From contig NZ_JAECZB010000093.1 in assembly GCF_016056295.1 (NCBI RefSeq), positions 37,844 to 101,843 of the forward strand: DNA of 64,000 bases, written 5' to 3'. Positions 35,556-45,096 of the stretch are shown one piece after another. The first letter of the stretch is position 1. Each line of letters begins with the position of its first letter. The DNA comes from Atlanticothrix silvestris CENA357. GTDB lineage: Bacteria > Cyanobacteriota > Cyanobacteriia > Cyanobacteriales > Nostocaceae. A program made the translations under genes and the position numbers. The notes beneath the pieces were generated by a model. It did no database searches. It was not told the origin of the DNA and saw only the letters and a program-made list of their open reading frames with translations.

Positions 35556-37091
35556 CTACATTTTTTTAGGATGGGTCAATGCTGCTAAGAGTTCCAGAAC
35601 GACTCCATTAGTCCAGCCGAAGCCAACTTCGTTGGAACTGTATCCAAAGCAGATTTCGTCGGAGACTTTAGCAGAACAGCGTTCTACGTCGTATTTCTCG
35701 ACTAGATTACCGTGACGCTCGAATTCCTTAAAGACCATAGCTAAGAATTTATGGGCAATGCGATCGCCTTCGGTATGATATCCATAGCGGTGCAATCCTT
35801 GGACGGCAATTAATGTTAAAGGTGCCCAACCAAAGGGAGCATCCCACTGATTACCAGTAACGCGAGTACTTGTGAAGATTCCTCCTGGTGCTTCAAACAA
35901 GGAAAGATTTTCTACAACTCTTTGAGCTTGGCTTTGGGAGGCTAGTCCCATCCACAAAGGATAAAACGTGGTGGCAAATTCATAAGGGCGGCGATCGCCA
36001 CTTTGCAGGTGATAGTCTAGATAAAGTCCCTTTTCTTCATCCCAGAGGCACTGATCAATGCGATCGCGGCGGATATCTGCACGATCGCGCCATTGTTTTG
36101 CTAATTGTGCATTCCCCAAAATCTCGTTAATTTGCATCAAGTCTTGCTCTGTTTGATAAAGCAAACTGTTAAGACATACAGGCGCGTAATGCAGAATATC
36201 AATACTGAAAGGCCCAAAGCGATTGGTAATATCAAAACCAGACTCACGCATGGTGCGATCGCCTTTGTAAAAAAGACTAGTCAGTTGGTCTTTGTCGCGT
36301 TTGTAGTAAAGATTGACATTATAATCTTCAACCTCAAAGGTTTTATAGTACTCCTTGACGCGATCATAATGGCTGCGTCCCTCCTCATCTCGCTCAGAGA
36401 ACAAGACTTCTGGGGCAGGGCCTTCCCCAAAAGCATAGTATCGAGACAAACCCGTGGCAGCATTCAAGTGGGGCGGCACTACCCAGTAATAATAAAATTG
36501 TTCTAGTAGTGGTACAGCTGAACACAGCCATGCTTCATCCTTGGTATGCTGAAATAGCGCCAGCACCATCATGCTGAGTACAGGCGGCTGCGATCGCGAC
36601 AACATGTAAGTCCGGTTGGAATTGAGGATCGTGCCGTAATGTTGCACTTGGTATAGTAACTGATCAACTTGGCTTTGAGCTAAATCCCATTCTTCATCTC
36701 GCAGTAGCCCCAGCAAAATAAAGTAACTGTCCCAACCATACATTTCATTAAAGCGACCACCAGGCACAACATAAGACCCCGGTAAATACAATAATCCATG
36801 CTCATGATCTTGAATAGCCTCGACTTCAGTTGGGAGAGTGCGAATTTCGATTTGTTGCATCTCGTCTGGAGAAAGTGATCGCTCCAAGATAGATTGAACG
36901 TTGGGACAGTCTTCTCGTGGTGAAATGTAAACTAGCCAAGGATTTCCCGGTTTATGTTCTAGCTTGGTATCCTTAGCAGATTGCAATAAATGTTCGTGCG
37001 ATCGCATTAACGTTTTCCACGTTTTTTTGATGTGGGCTTGTACAGCGTTAATCTGCTCGGTACTGAATGGCAATGTTGTTTGAGTAGTCAT
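35556..37091 (-). CDS. treH: Trehalase (GH37)
   Basis: A GH37 alpha,alpha-trehalase of about 511 residues that splits trehalose into two glucoses. Both family signatures are present: PGGRFNEMYGWDSYF near residue 104 and QWDAPFGWAP near residue 411. The acidic catalytic residues lie in the GFDITNRFG and FERHGNLVEKYD regions. No signal peptide, so it is cytosolic, in contrast to periplasmic bacterial TreA. I chose the ATG at 37091: the upstream in-frame extension to 37214 is made of a dispersed repeat rich in GCAGAG units, not protein-like. It is the last gene of a leftward treZ-treY-treH operon, the order known from Anabaena and Nostoc, where trehalose turnover is tied to desiccation. Confidence 0.9.
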   Translation of the reverse strand: MTTQTTLPFSTEQINAVQAHIKKTWKTLMRSHEHLLQSAKDTKLEHKPGNPWLVYISPREDCPNVQSILERSLSPDEMQQIEIRTLPTEVEAIQDHEHGLLYLPGSYVVPGGRFNEMYGWDSYFILLGLLRDEEWDLAQSQVDQLLYQVQHYGTILNSNRTYMLSRSQPPVLSMMVLALFQHTKDEAWLCSAVPLLEQFYYYWVVPPHLNAATGLSRYYAFGEGPAPEVLFSERDEEGRSHYDRVKEYYKTFEVEDYNVNLYYKRDKDQLTSLFYKGDRTMRESGFDITNRFGPFSIDILHYAPVCLNSLLYQTEQDLMQINEILGNAQLAKQWRDRADIRRDRIDQCLWDEEKGLYLDYHLQSGDRRPYEFATTFYPLWMGLASQSQAQRVVENLSLFEAPGGIFTSTRVTGNQWDAPFGWAPLTLIAVQGLHRYGYHTEGDRIAHKFLAMVFKEFERHGNLVEKYDVERCSAKVSDEICFGYSSNEVGFGWTNGVVLELLAALTHPKKM

Positions 37092-37200
37092 AATTTGGAT
37101 TCGGAATTTTTTTAAACGCAAAGGTACGCTAAGGTAATCGCAGAGGTACGCAGAGTTTTTCTGGCGTTCTCTCTGCGCCTCTGCGTGAGATAGATTTATC
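37092..37200. repeat. Dispersed GCAGAGG-type repeat between treY and treH
   Basis: The DNA holds two diverging arms (AGGTACGCTAAGG, GCAGAGGTACGCAGAG and TCTCTGCGCCTCTGCGTG) that can fold into a hairpin. The same type of element occurs between many Nostoc genes. It keeps an open frame in line with treH by chance. Confidence 0.6.
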
Positions 37201-37203
37201 TTT

Positions 37204-40026
37204 TCACTCAGCACTATTAACTAACAGAGCAACTGGGAAATGAGCCAAGGCTGCACCGATAGCTAAAGTATCTGTAGTTTGTAAGGGTTGATTAGTTAAG
37301 ATGTTTTTCCAACTGGGGGAAGTTCCTGGGGGTAATTGCAGGTGGGTATCTTGCCACACAGATTCACCTAGGGGATAGTCTTTGGGCTGGATAAGGCGCG
37401 TCAGAAAGCGAGGGACGATCGCGATCGCTGTTTGATTTTCTTGTCGCCGTGCAAAAGCAATAATGTGATTGGCGTGGGTTCCCTCAATTTTTAACGGTAG
37501 ATAATCTCCATTTTGGAATAATTCCAGATATTCTGTTCTGGCTTTGAGGACTTGAGCCGTTAAAAATAGTTTGATTCTGCCATCAGTTTTATTTGTCAGC
37601 AATTCCTCAATTAATGCCAAAATACCGGTTTTAATTTGCTCTCGAATGTCGCTCAAATAGCCACGTCGCTGCTCAAAATCTACAGGACGGCGGTTATCTG
37701 GATCAACTAAACTCAATTCCCAAAGTTCTGTTCCTTGATAAAAGTCTGGCACACCGGGCGCTGTCGCTTTTAATAAAGTTTGGGAAAGGGAGTTAAAAAT
37801 CCCGTAGTCGGCAATTCGCTGCTGAAAGGGTCGAAAAGCTGCTAAAAATTCTTCTGAGCTAGTGGGATCTAAGATTTTCTCAATAAAAGAGATACATGCC
37901 TCTTCATATTCATTATCAGGACGCAACCATGCTGTATGCACTTTCGCTTCTCGTATTGCTTTAATCATATAATCTTTGACGCGTTGGACAAAAGATGAAT
38001 GTTCTTCTTCAGCAAAGGGAAAAGCCCCTACTAAAGTTTGATAGAGAAAATATTCATCATTGCGATCGGGCATGGCGAATTTGTGGCTGACACCGAAGGG
38101 ATTAGCAGAGCGATCGCGGCGATGCTGTTGATTCAAATGGCTCCAAATATTTACTTGCTGTTCCCATTCTTCGGCCATTTCTGAAAGTACATTCAACCTA
38201 GCCCGCATATCTTCGCCACGCTTAGTATCATGGGTGGCTGTAGCATTCATCGTGTGAGGCCAGCTTGCTTGATGCTTTTGATTAAATTCATGGAACTGGT
38301 CTACAGAAATTCCAAAATGACTAGGATTACCTCCTACTTCATTTAGCGAAAGTAAACGGTTATAAACATACAGTGTGGTGTCTTCTACACCTTTAGCCAT
38401 GAGGGGGCCGCTGTATTGCTGCATCCGTTGCACAAAATATACCCACTGTTCGCGTTCTGTTTGAGTTAAAGAGTCATCAAACTCTAGCAGCATCAACTTT
38501 TCAATAAAGGTCAATTCATGCTGCAACAAAGGTGTTTGCTCTCTAGCTTGGCGCATTACTTCTTGAATGCAGGCGCGATCGCTTTCTTGAATACCATCCG
38601 GGGTGATGTAGGTGCGATAAACAGGAAACAAAATCAAAACTTCTACGATCGCCCGTTTCAGTCCATTCAGAGTAAAATCATTGCCATAGCGATATTTGCT
38701 AGAAATATTTTTTAACAAAACGGCTAAATTATCAATGTCGCCTGCGAGATTTCTTTCTAATATCAGGTGCTTTTTATCTTTTACCAGCGATGGATAGTCA
38801 ACTCTTGCACCAATAAATCCCTGATAAATATTATTAAACCATGATTCAGTTTCCGGTTGACAAAATACACCATTTACATAATTCAAAAAATCATATCCAG
38901 ATGTGCCTTGAATTGGCCAACTTTCTGGTAAATCTTCATTGAGTTCTAAGATTTTTTCCACGGTGATATAAACATCACCCATCTTTTCTTGTAGTCGTTC
39001 TAAATACTGTATGGGGTTATAAAGCCCATCAATATGGTCAATCCGTAAACCCGTAAATTTGCCTGACTCAACTAACTTGTGAATCAGAGAATGAGTGTTA
39101 TTAAAAACGCGCAAATCTTCAACTTTAACGGAAATCAGTTCGTTAACAGTAAAAAAGCGGCGGTAGTTCATTTCTTCAGCCCCAACCTTCCAGAAAGCGA
39201 GACGATAAAATTGGTCTCTTAATAATTCATCTAAAAGGTTAAAGCTATCGGAATTACCCACCTCTCCATTGAAGATTTTCAAATTTTCTTCAATAAATTC
39301 ATAGATAGCATCATTTGTGGTGTAAAGTTCCCAAATTAATCCTTTGATAAATGCAATTTGGTCTTGTCGCTGTTTGCCCACAACTTCTGAGGGAACGTTT
39401 TTTAGAATGTAGAGAATCCCCAATAATTTGATGAAATCAGGGTGATTCCGTCCTAAACTACGGGTGATTTTGCCCAAATTATGAGTGAGAAATTTTGTGT
39501 AAGATTCTAAGCGTAGTGGCAGCTTCAAACTGTAATAATTTACAGAGATACCATTCTGTGCATATTGCAGTTGAATATGTCCGTTTTCTAAAGATGCACC
39601 ATAGAAATCTCCCAACAGAGGAGCCAAAATTCGCTCTTGGCGATCGCCAAACGGAGCATTCCAGCCGAGATCAAAATAGTCGGTATAGCTAGAATCTGGG
39701 CCATGTTCTAATACATCCATTAAGTAGTGGTTTTCGCTACTATATGCCATGTGGTTAGGTACAATGTCTTGCAACCAGCCCATACCGAAAGATTGGAGTT
39801 CACTAACTAATGCTTCAAAATCTTCGGTACTTCCCAATTGGGGATTGAGTTGAGCCGCATCTACAACATCGTAGCCATGCGTACTCCCAGAGCGAGCCTG
39901 AAAAATAGGGGAAGCATACAAATCAGAAATACCCAAGTCTGCTAGATAAGATGCGATCGCTTGGGCATTTTCAAAGCCAAACTCAGGTGTGAATTGAATC
40001 CGATAAGTGGCGGTGGGAATTCGCAT
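37204..40026 (-). CDS. treY: Maltooligosyltrehalose synthase
   Basis: A GH13 enzyme of about 940 residues that turns the reducing end of maltodextrins into a trehalose unit by intramolecular transglycosylation. It starts MRIPTATYRIQFTPEFGFEN as TreY proteins do. The nucleophile Asp lies in GLRIDHIDGLYNP near residue 327, the acid Glu in VYITVEKILELNEDLPESW near 352, and the third Asp in THDTKRGEDMRARL near 595. PDFYQGTELWELSLVDPDNR follows near 760. I chose the ATG at 40026: the longer frame up to 40380 only adds a translated 21-base minisatellite. It is the middle gene of treZ-treY-treH. Confidence 0.92.
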   Translation of the reverse strand: MRIPTATYRIQFTPEFGFENAQAIASYLADLGISDLYASPIFQARSGSTHGYDVVDAAQLNPQLGSTEDFEALVSELQSFGMGWLQDIVPNHMAYSSENHYLMDVLEHGPDSSYTDYFDLGWNAPFGDRQERILAPLLGDFYGASLENGHIQLQYAQNGISVNYYSLKLPLRLESYTKFLTHNLGKITRSLGRNHPDFIKLLGILYILKNVPSEVVGKQRQDQIAFIKGLIWELYTTNDAIYEFIEENLKIFNGEVGNSDSFNLLDELLRDQFYRLAFWKVGAEEMNYRRFFTVNELISVKVEDLRVFNNTHSLIHKLVESGKFTGLRIDHIDGLYNPIQYLERLQEKMGDVYITVEKILELNEDLPESWPIQGTSGYDFLNYVNGVFCQPETESWFNNIYQGFIGARVDYPSLVKDKKHLILERNLAGDIDNLAVLLKNISSKYRYGNDFTLNGLKRAIVEVLILFPVYRTYITPDGIQESDRACIQEVMRQAREQTPLLQHELTFIEKLMLLEFDDSLTQTEREQWVYFVQRMQQYSGPLMAKGVEDTTLYVYNRLLSLNEVGGNPSHFGISVDQFHEFNQKHQASWPHTMNATATHDTKRGEDMRARLNVLSEMAEEWEQQVNIWSHLNQQHRRDRSANPFGVSHKFAMPDRNDEYFLYQTLVGAFPFAEEEHSSFVQRVKDYMIKAIREAKVHTAWLRPDNEYEEACISFIEKILDPTSSEEFLAAFRPFQQRIADYGIFNSLSQTLLKATAPGVPDFYQGTELWELSLVDPDNRRPVDFEQRRGYLSDIREQIKTGILALIEELLTNKTDGRIKLFLTAQVLKARTEYLELFQNGDYLPLKIEGTHANHIIAFARRQENQTAIAIVPRFLTRLIQPKDYPLGESVWQDTHLQLPPGTSPSWKNILTNQPLQTTDTLAIGAALAHFPVALLVNSAE

Positions 40027-40071
40027 GTGTTTTTTTATGGAAGTAGAAGTCAGGAATTGAAAGTTTGAAGT

Positions 40072-40350
40072 TCTAAGCTTGAACTTTGAACCTTTGGGGT
40101 CGAAACTTGAAGCTCTGAGGTCGGAACTTGAACCTTTGAGGTCGGAACTTGAACCTCTGAGGTCGGAACTTGAACCTTTGAGGTCGAAACTTGAAGCTCT
40201 GAGGTCGGAACTTGAAGCTCTGAGGTCGGAACTTGAAGCTCTGAGGTTGAAACTTGAAGCTCTGAGGTCGGAACTTGAAGCTCTGAGGTCGGAACTTGAA
40301 GCTCTGAGGTTGAAACTTGAAGCTCTGAGGTTGAAACTTGAACCTTTGAT
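40072..40350. repeat. 21-bp minisatellite upstream of treY
   Basis: About thirteen units of 21 bases (type GAGGTCGGAACTTGAAGCTCT, made of three related heptamers) lie in the treZ-treY gap. As 21 is a multiple of three, several frames on both strands stay open across it: leftward one reads as S-S-D-L-R-A-S repeats, rightward one as E-L-E-A-L-R-S repeats. These are probably not proteins. Confidence 0.92.
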
Positions 40351-40430
40351 GGTTAGAGCTTGAGCCTTGAACCCTCCCACAGCGCTGTCTCACCATGCTT
40401 GGCTCAATTAAAAATTAAATTGATTTAATT

Positions 40431-40458
40431 TTTAATTTTTAATTTTTAATTTTTAATT
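40431..40458. repeat. AT-rich heptamer repeat (TTTTTAA)
   Basis: Four or more consecutive units of TTTTTAA between treZ and the minisatellite. This is another short tandem repeat; it may shape mRNA between the two cistrons. Confidence 0.75.
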
Positions 40459-40479
40459 CCCATAAGGAATGCCCAATTT

Positions 40480-42324
40480 TCATTTCCCTTCATACAGCAC
40501 TATACTCGTAGGTTGCAGTCTTAATTCTTCCCCCGCAGACAAATACTCTGGTGCTTGAGAGCCTGGCCCGTTCCATGACATATCCGCAGAATCTAATAAT
40601 TTTTGAGCATCATGCAGAATTGGCAAAGTTGTTATCACTGGTGAAGAATTGAAATTCATCGCAAATACTAATTCAGTTGATTCGCACCAACGACGCACAA
40701 TTACTAACTGCTTATCTTCATCGCTAGTCGCGTGGATGCTGTTACGGTCTTGATTGAGTAGTACTGGATGGGACTTGCGTAAATTAATTAACTGGCGATG
40801 CCAATCTAGTAATACCTTGTGCTGACCTTCGTTGCGTAATTGCCAATTTAATTTACAACGTAAAAAGGTTTCTGCGGATTCGGGATCTGGTGGATCTTCG
40901 TCGTAGTGAAATGCGGCAAATTCTTCTTTACGTCCGGCTCTAACGGCTTGAATTAAATCAAAATCGGAATGACTGACAAAGTACATAAAGGGTGCAGTTT
41001 CACCGTATTCTTCCCCCATGAACAATAGCGGTAAGTAAGGTGACAACAGCACAGCACCCGCGGCTAACTTCAACCCTTCAAATGATAGACGTTGCCAAAG
41101 GCGATCGCCTTTCATTTGATTGCCGATTTGATCGTGATTTTGGATGCATATCACAAACTGTGATAAAGGGCGATCGCGGCAGGTAATACCATGAAAGCGC
41201 TTGCGGTGGGGGGCATATTTCCAATCGTAGACAAAGGTATCTTGATATGCTTTGGCTAAATCAGCACATTGCCCATAGTCTTCATAATATCCCTGGCGAT
41301 CGCCTGTTAACAGGGCGTGCAGTGAATGGTGAAAATCATCACTCCACTGGGCATCAATCCCGTAGCCTCCCAATTCTGGCGGCCGAATAATTTGGGGGTT
41401 ATTCAAATCACTTTCGGCAATTAGATGACGTTTCCATGTTTGTCCTTGTGAAAAACTATGAACTGCTTCGGCTAGTTCCCACAAAAAATGCTTGGCTCCC
41501 AGGTCATAAATTGCTTGAATAGCATCAAGGCGTAATGCATCAATGTGAAATTCTCGCAACCAATACAGCGCATTCTCAATGAAATAGTTTCGCACACCCT
41601 GACTCAGGGCATCATCGAAATTCAGCGCATTGCCCCAGGGCGTTTTATAGGTTTTGGTAAAGTAAGGAGCAAACTGACCCGTGTAATTACCTTCTGGCCC
41701 AAAGTGGTTGTACACCACATCCAGCACTACAGCAATACCATGTTCATGGCAGGCATTCACTAGTTGCTTGAGGTCGGCCGGGCTGCCGTAAGAATTTTGC
41801 ACAGCAAAGGGGTAAACACCGTCATAGCCCCAGTTGCGGTAAGCTAGGCTAGCTTCAATATGGGTGTCTCCCGGAAACTGGGAGATGGGCATAATTTCAA
41901 TAGCATTAATTCCCAATTCCCTCAAATCTGCCAAACGGGGAATAATTGCGGTGAAATTTCCTTCTGGCGTAAATGTCCCAACGTGAAGTTCATAGAAAAT
42001 CATTGATTCTAGTGAAATACCAGTCCACGCTGTATCTGTCCACTCGAAGTGATGATCGACAACTTGAGAAGGCCCATGCACTCCTTCTGGTTGATATTGT
42101 GAAGCAGGATCAGCAAAGGCATTTTCATCATTAACAACATATTTGTAAAGCGTGCCGGGATACACATCACTCACTTTTGCTTGCCAGTATCCCTCTGCTT
42201 GAGGTTTGAGGGGAATGACTTGCTGTTCTGGCGTTAAAATTTGCACAGCAACGCTATTTAAGGTTGGAGACCAAACTGTAAACTCGCACTCTCCGTTACC
42301 CAAGTAGTGAGCGCCAATTTTCAT
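40480..42324 (-). CDS. treZ: Maltooligosyltrehalose trehalohydrolase
   Basis: A 614-residue GH13 enzyme that releases trehalose from maltooligosyltrehalose made by TreY. An N-terminal CBM48-like domain (CEFTVWSPTLNSVAVQIL, residues 13-30) precedes the barrel. Catalytic blocks are ALRLDAIQAIYD near residue 260, LIAESDL near 297 and IQNHDQIGN near 392. The stretch GVHGPSQVVDHHFEWTDTAW is typical of TreZ as against glycogen branching enzyme. First gene of the leftward tre operon; about 450 bases of repeats separate it from treY. The upstream gene-free kilobase is expected to carry the promoter. Confidence 0.92.
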   Translation of the reverse strand: MKIGAHYLGNGECEFTVWSPTLNSVAVQILTPEQQVIPLKPQAEGYWQAKVSDVYPGTLYKYVVNDENAFADPASQYQPEGVHGPSQVVDHHFEWTDTAWTGISLESMIFYELHVGTFTPEGNFTAIIPRLADLRELGINAIEIMPISQFPGDTHIEASLAYRNWGYDGVYPFAVQNSYGSPADLKQLVNACHEHGIAVVLDVVYNHFGPEGNYTGQFAPYFTKTYKTPWGNALNFDDALSQGVRNYFIENALYWLREFHIDALRLDAIQAIYDLGAKHFLWELAEAVHSFSQGQTWKRHLIAESDLNNPQIIRPPELGGYGIDAQWSDDFHHSLHALLTGDRQGYYEDYGQCADLAKAYQDTFVYDWKYAPHRKRFHGITCRDRPLSQFVICIQNHDQIGNQMKGDRLWQRLSFEGLKLAAGAVLLSPYLPLLFMGEEYGETAPFMYFVSHSDFDLIQAVRAGRKEEFAAFHYDEDPPDPESAETFLRCKLNWQLRNEGQHKVLLDWHRQLINLRKSHPVLLNQDRNSIHATSDEDKQLVIVRRWCESTELVFAMNFNSSPVITTLPILHDAQKLLDSADMSWNGPGSQAPEYLSAGEELRLQPTSIVLYEGK

Positions 42325-43386
42325 GCAGTTTCCTCCAATTAGATAATATGTTTTGCGAGATCATGGCATGACCGTAAAGGCGATCGCCTAGTGTTTACAA
42401 ACACACCAGCTTGCATCATGGTGGTTCTACCAGACTATTCGCTAGCACCAGAAGGCGTATTTTTTTAATCTCATCGAGAGAACTTTCCTCACTGAGACAT
42501 AGTTATGGCGCGACTCGTTGTTGATAGTACTTCTTCAAGGGTTCTAGACAATTAATTTTAATTAAGTTTAGAGATTTGAAAATTTATTATCTATTTTTAC
42601 TGTTGTTTATCTTTCATATTTATTAATAAATTAAAACTTCATTTTTTTAAGCAATGCTTTAATACATGTTAAAAATTAAATATTTTTCTTGGCATATTAC
42701 AGAATTTTTTTCATACATAAAAGAAACAAATATTAAATATAAAACTCAACATAAACTAGCGGCAGAGAATATTTTATAACTTTTTTAAAAAAGGTTTATG
42801 TATTTGGCTAATAAGCGTTTATAGCAGTTTGTAATGCTTTTATGATATACAAAAATAAAGACATAAGCCTTCACACATATAATGGTAAAACAAGTGCTAT
42901 ATTAAATTACAAATAGTTATTTTATTTACCAAAAGATACTAGATTTTTCTATGAAATAATTTACAATGTTTTGCAATATTTTCATAAGAGCTAATTTGTA
43001 AACTAAAGTAAAATACTTACTCTGTAAGAGTTTCAGTCATCTAGGTTAATACAGCACTTATTCGCTGAAACATAAACCTAGCAATGAATTGAGTCATCTT
43101 AAGATTTTCTTTACGAATCAGCTCTAAAGACTTTCTAAGGAATATTTATAATTATGCAACAAAGACAATAAAATAAAAAAATATATTACAGATATCAAAA
43201 AAATAACTCTAATAAGGCTGTATCTAACCTTACTAGAATTTTATTTTGATAATGTAGAATTGAAAGCCCAATCACTAAAACTAAAACAGCTTTTTGCTTC
43301 TGCTCTGACGTTGCCTCTAGATAGAGGAAAAGTTTGTAATATATACAATTACCATTTTGAAATATTTGAAAATTAGCAGTCTAAAA
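42325..43386. other. Gene-free AT-rich kilobase
   Basis: More than one kilobase without a convincing gene, upstream of treZ. It is very AT-rich from 42550 to 43210. A rightward fragment at about 43259-43375 (KLKQLFASALTLPLDRGKVC) has protein-like composition but no start, and may be a coding relic. No tRNA, array or IS end was recognised. Confidence 0.5.
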
Positions 43387-43869
43387 TTACTGAAATAAAT
43401 AATTGACATCTTCTAGCTTTTGAAGTCCTCTTTCTTTAAGAAAAGTATTATCACTTAATCTTTCAGCATTTTTAAATATCCATTTATCATCTTGAAAAAC
43501 ATATGTAGCTTTAATATAAGTATCGGTAATAACTTCTTCCTTTACCTTCCAATTTAGATAATACTTAACGATTCCTATATATGGAGAAACTATTGAATCA
43601 CTTTTTTGAATATCGTAAAGATTTTTTCCACTATACTCAGCTTTGACAAAACTTAAGCCTGGATCTTTTGACGGTTGTTTTTTTATATTTTTGTTTAAAG
43701 TTTCAATATCTTCCTTGATTTTAAAATTAAAACTATTTTTTATGTCTTCTACTGTATTAACAGGCTTTTGCTCAATCAATGTAGATATATCATTAGTGTT
43801 TTTTTGTCCGCATCCTGAAATTAATTGATAACAAAATACAATAACAACAAATTTTAAACTCTTTTTCAT
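43387..43869 (-). CDS. Hypothetical lipoprotein
   Basis: A 160-residue protein with a clear lipoprotein signal: hydrophobic residues 6-15 and lipobox LISGC, with Cys 20 to be lipidated. The rest is charged, with KYYLNWKVKEEVITDTYIKA and ATYVFQDDKWIFKNAERLS, which suggests a small alpha+beta fold like those of secreted NTF2-like or SnoaL-like proteins. That is only a structural guess. No family is recognised. It is flanked by long AT-rich gaps on both sides and is monocistronic. Low-GC sequence may point to recent transfer. Confidence 0.6.
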   Translation of the reverse strand: MKKSLKFVVIVFCYQLISGCGQKNTNDISTLIEQKPVNTVEDIKNSFNFKIKEDIETLNKNIKKQPSKDPGLSFVKAEYSGKNLYDIQKSDSIVSPYIGIVKYYLNWKVKEEVITDTYIKATYVFQDDKWIFKNAERLSDNTFLKERGLQKLEDVNYLFQ

Positions 43870-44317
43870 AATTTTCTAAAGTATTAAAAATATATAGTAT
43901 TCAATTTTTAATATAAGCTTTTGATTGACTAACATGAATTGAGAATTATACTTAAAAATATTTATACTTAATTTTTTAAAGCAGTAAATATACGTAATTT
44001 TTACTGCTTATTTATATTATTCAGTAGAATTTATAAATTAAAATAGTTTAGTTCTGAAGAAACCTAGTAAATGGGGATGGCAGTCTCATTGCTAGCTGGT
44101 AATAGTGTCCCTTTCACACAATACAAATTGTTCAAAATTGTATATGTTATGGCAGACACCTTAGTTAGATGGGTATAACTTTTTAACTATTTCTAAGTGC
44201 TAACTCTGTTGTTTGTAGAAATTGTTCTAGTTACCTTTGAGATACCGCTAGGAATATCCCACATATAGCAGGTTTGAAAAACCGCTTATCAACAACGTTC
44301 TCCCAGGAGATATTCAA
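43870..44317. other. Gene-free AT-rich stretch (448 bp)
   Basis: Lies between divergent small genes. It holds the promoter side of the leftward lipoprotein gene and of the rightward small membrane protein gene. No motif could be assigned with confidence. Confidence 0.45.
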
Positions 44318-44527
44318 ATGAGTCAACAGTTACGTAGAAACATCTTGGCGGTCATCGTAGTTCCGATGTTTGTTTTAGTTTTTTCAAAAGCTCTTAACGA
44401 TAAAGCGTATATAGAAATGTTTGGTTGTTTCACAAATATTGTTGCCATCATTTACAAAGACTGGGAAAACTCCCCTACGCAGAAAAAGTTACCAAAAGAG
44501 TCTGATAAAAAGGTTAAAAACAGTTGA
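44318..44527 (+). CDS. Small membrane protein (69 residues)
   Basis: A 69-residue protein with a hydrophobic helix at about residues 9-25 (ILAVIVVPMFVLVFS), possibly a second weak one, and a Lys-rich polar tail (PTQKKLPKESDKKVKNS). A CCAGGAG ribosome site lies about ten bases before the ATG, and terminator hairpins follow the stop, which together make a small transcription unit likely. I do not recognise a family. It faces the MntA/HepT-type pair convergently. Confidence 0.6.
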   Translation: MSQQLRRNILAVIVVPMFVLVFSKALNDKAYIEMFGCFTNIVAIIYKDWENSPTQKKLPKESDKKVKNS

Positions 44528-44540
44528 GTGTACTAGGGAG

Positions 44541-44570
44541 AGCGATATCTATTAAGTTAAATATCGCTTT
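44541..44570 (+). terminator. Hairpin after the small membrane protein gene
   Basis: AGCGATAT at 44541-44548 pairs with ATATCGCT at 44561-44568, with a 12-base loop and only a short T tract. It could be a weak terminator or a processing stem. Confidence 0.5.
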
Positions 44571-44592
44571 GTAGACTTAGAACGAACTAAAG

Positions 44593-44620
44593 ACGAGTGA
44601 GTACATCACTCGTTTTTTTT
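44593..44620 (+). terminator. Strong intrinsic terminator overlapping the hepT-like 3' end
   Basis: ACGAGTGA at 44593-44600 pairs with TCACTCGT at 44606-44613 around a five-base loop and runs directly into eight T residues. It ends rightward transcription, and its bases also form the last codons of the leftward HepT-like frame. Confidence 0.85.
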
Positions 44621-44806
44621 ATTTCTCACCGAATCTGGTATCCGCTTTACCGCTTCACCAATAATTTCAATCGCCCTTGAAACGGCAAACACTTTCTCTA
44701 AATTTTGTGAAAATGCTTCAAATTCAGTGTCTGTTGTAAACTGCTCAATGGCAGCAACAGAATCCAAAATATCCTGTAAATAGTCCTCCACTTGGCGCTT
44801 GATCAC
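44606..44806 (-). CDS. HepT-like (DUF86) HEPN toxin, C-terminally truncated
   Basis: A 66-residue protein matching the first half of HepT/DUF86 HEPN-family RNases: RQVEDYLQDILDSVAAIEQF, then RAIEIIGEAVKRIPDSVRN. Full members have about 110-120 residues and carry the R-x4-6-H active site in the second half, which is missing here. The frame ends in codons formed by a terminator stem of the neighbouring gene. It overlaps the MntA-type gene by four bases (ATGA-like), the normal order for this toxin-antitoxin system. It is likely inactive as an RNase but may still bind its partner. Confidence 0.75.
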   Translation of the reverse strand: MIKRQVEDYLQDILDSVAAIEQFTTDTEFEAFSQNLEKVFAVSRAIEIIGEAVKRIPDSVRNKKNE

Positions 44807-45096
44807 AGGTAAACCACCTCTGCCAAAATTCGCTCTCCAATGCGAGGCTTCAAACCAGACTTATGAACCAGATCGACTTTGACCCCTAAATTATCACTGA
44901 GATAGTTCTCTAAATTGACAAACTTCAACAGGCTTGGTGTTTCAGAAAACTCCACAAGCACATCCACATCACTGGTTTCTGTCTGCTCTTGCCTGATATA
45001 AGAGCCAAAAATCCCTAGTTCCCTGACCTGATAACGTTCCTTCAACATGGATTTGTTTAGCACAAACCATTGCTTAATTTCCTCCAGGGTTTTCAT
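44803..45096 (-). CDS. MntA-like minimal nucleotidyltransferase antitoxin
   Basis: A 97-residue minimal nucleotidyltransferase. The motif GSYIRQEQTETSDVDVLVEF near residues 31-50 holds the GS-x10-DxD active site. In MntA-HepT systems the enzyme adds AMP groups to a Tyr of HepT and so silences it. It is upstream of, and overlaps by four bases with, a shortened HepT-like gene. All catalytic residues expected are present. A ribosome-like GGGAG lies upstream of the ATG. Confidence 0.82.
   Translation of the reverse strand: MKTLEEIKQWFVLNKSMLKERYQVRELGIFGSYIRQEQTETSDVDVLVEFSETPSLLKFVNLENYLSDNLGVKVDLVHKSGLKPRIGERILAEVVYL

Noticed and set aside
37092..37214. N-terminal extension of trehalase
   Set aside because: The codons come from a dispersed repeat; the ATG at 37091 gives the expected enzyme start.
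40079..40363. Rightward 94-codon frame with E-L-E-A-L-R-S repeats resembling a coiled-coil protein
   Set aside because: It is produced only by the 21-base minisatellite; no ribosome site is seen and the other frames are equally open.
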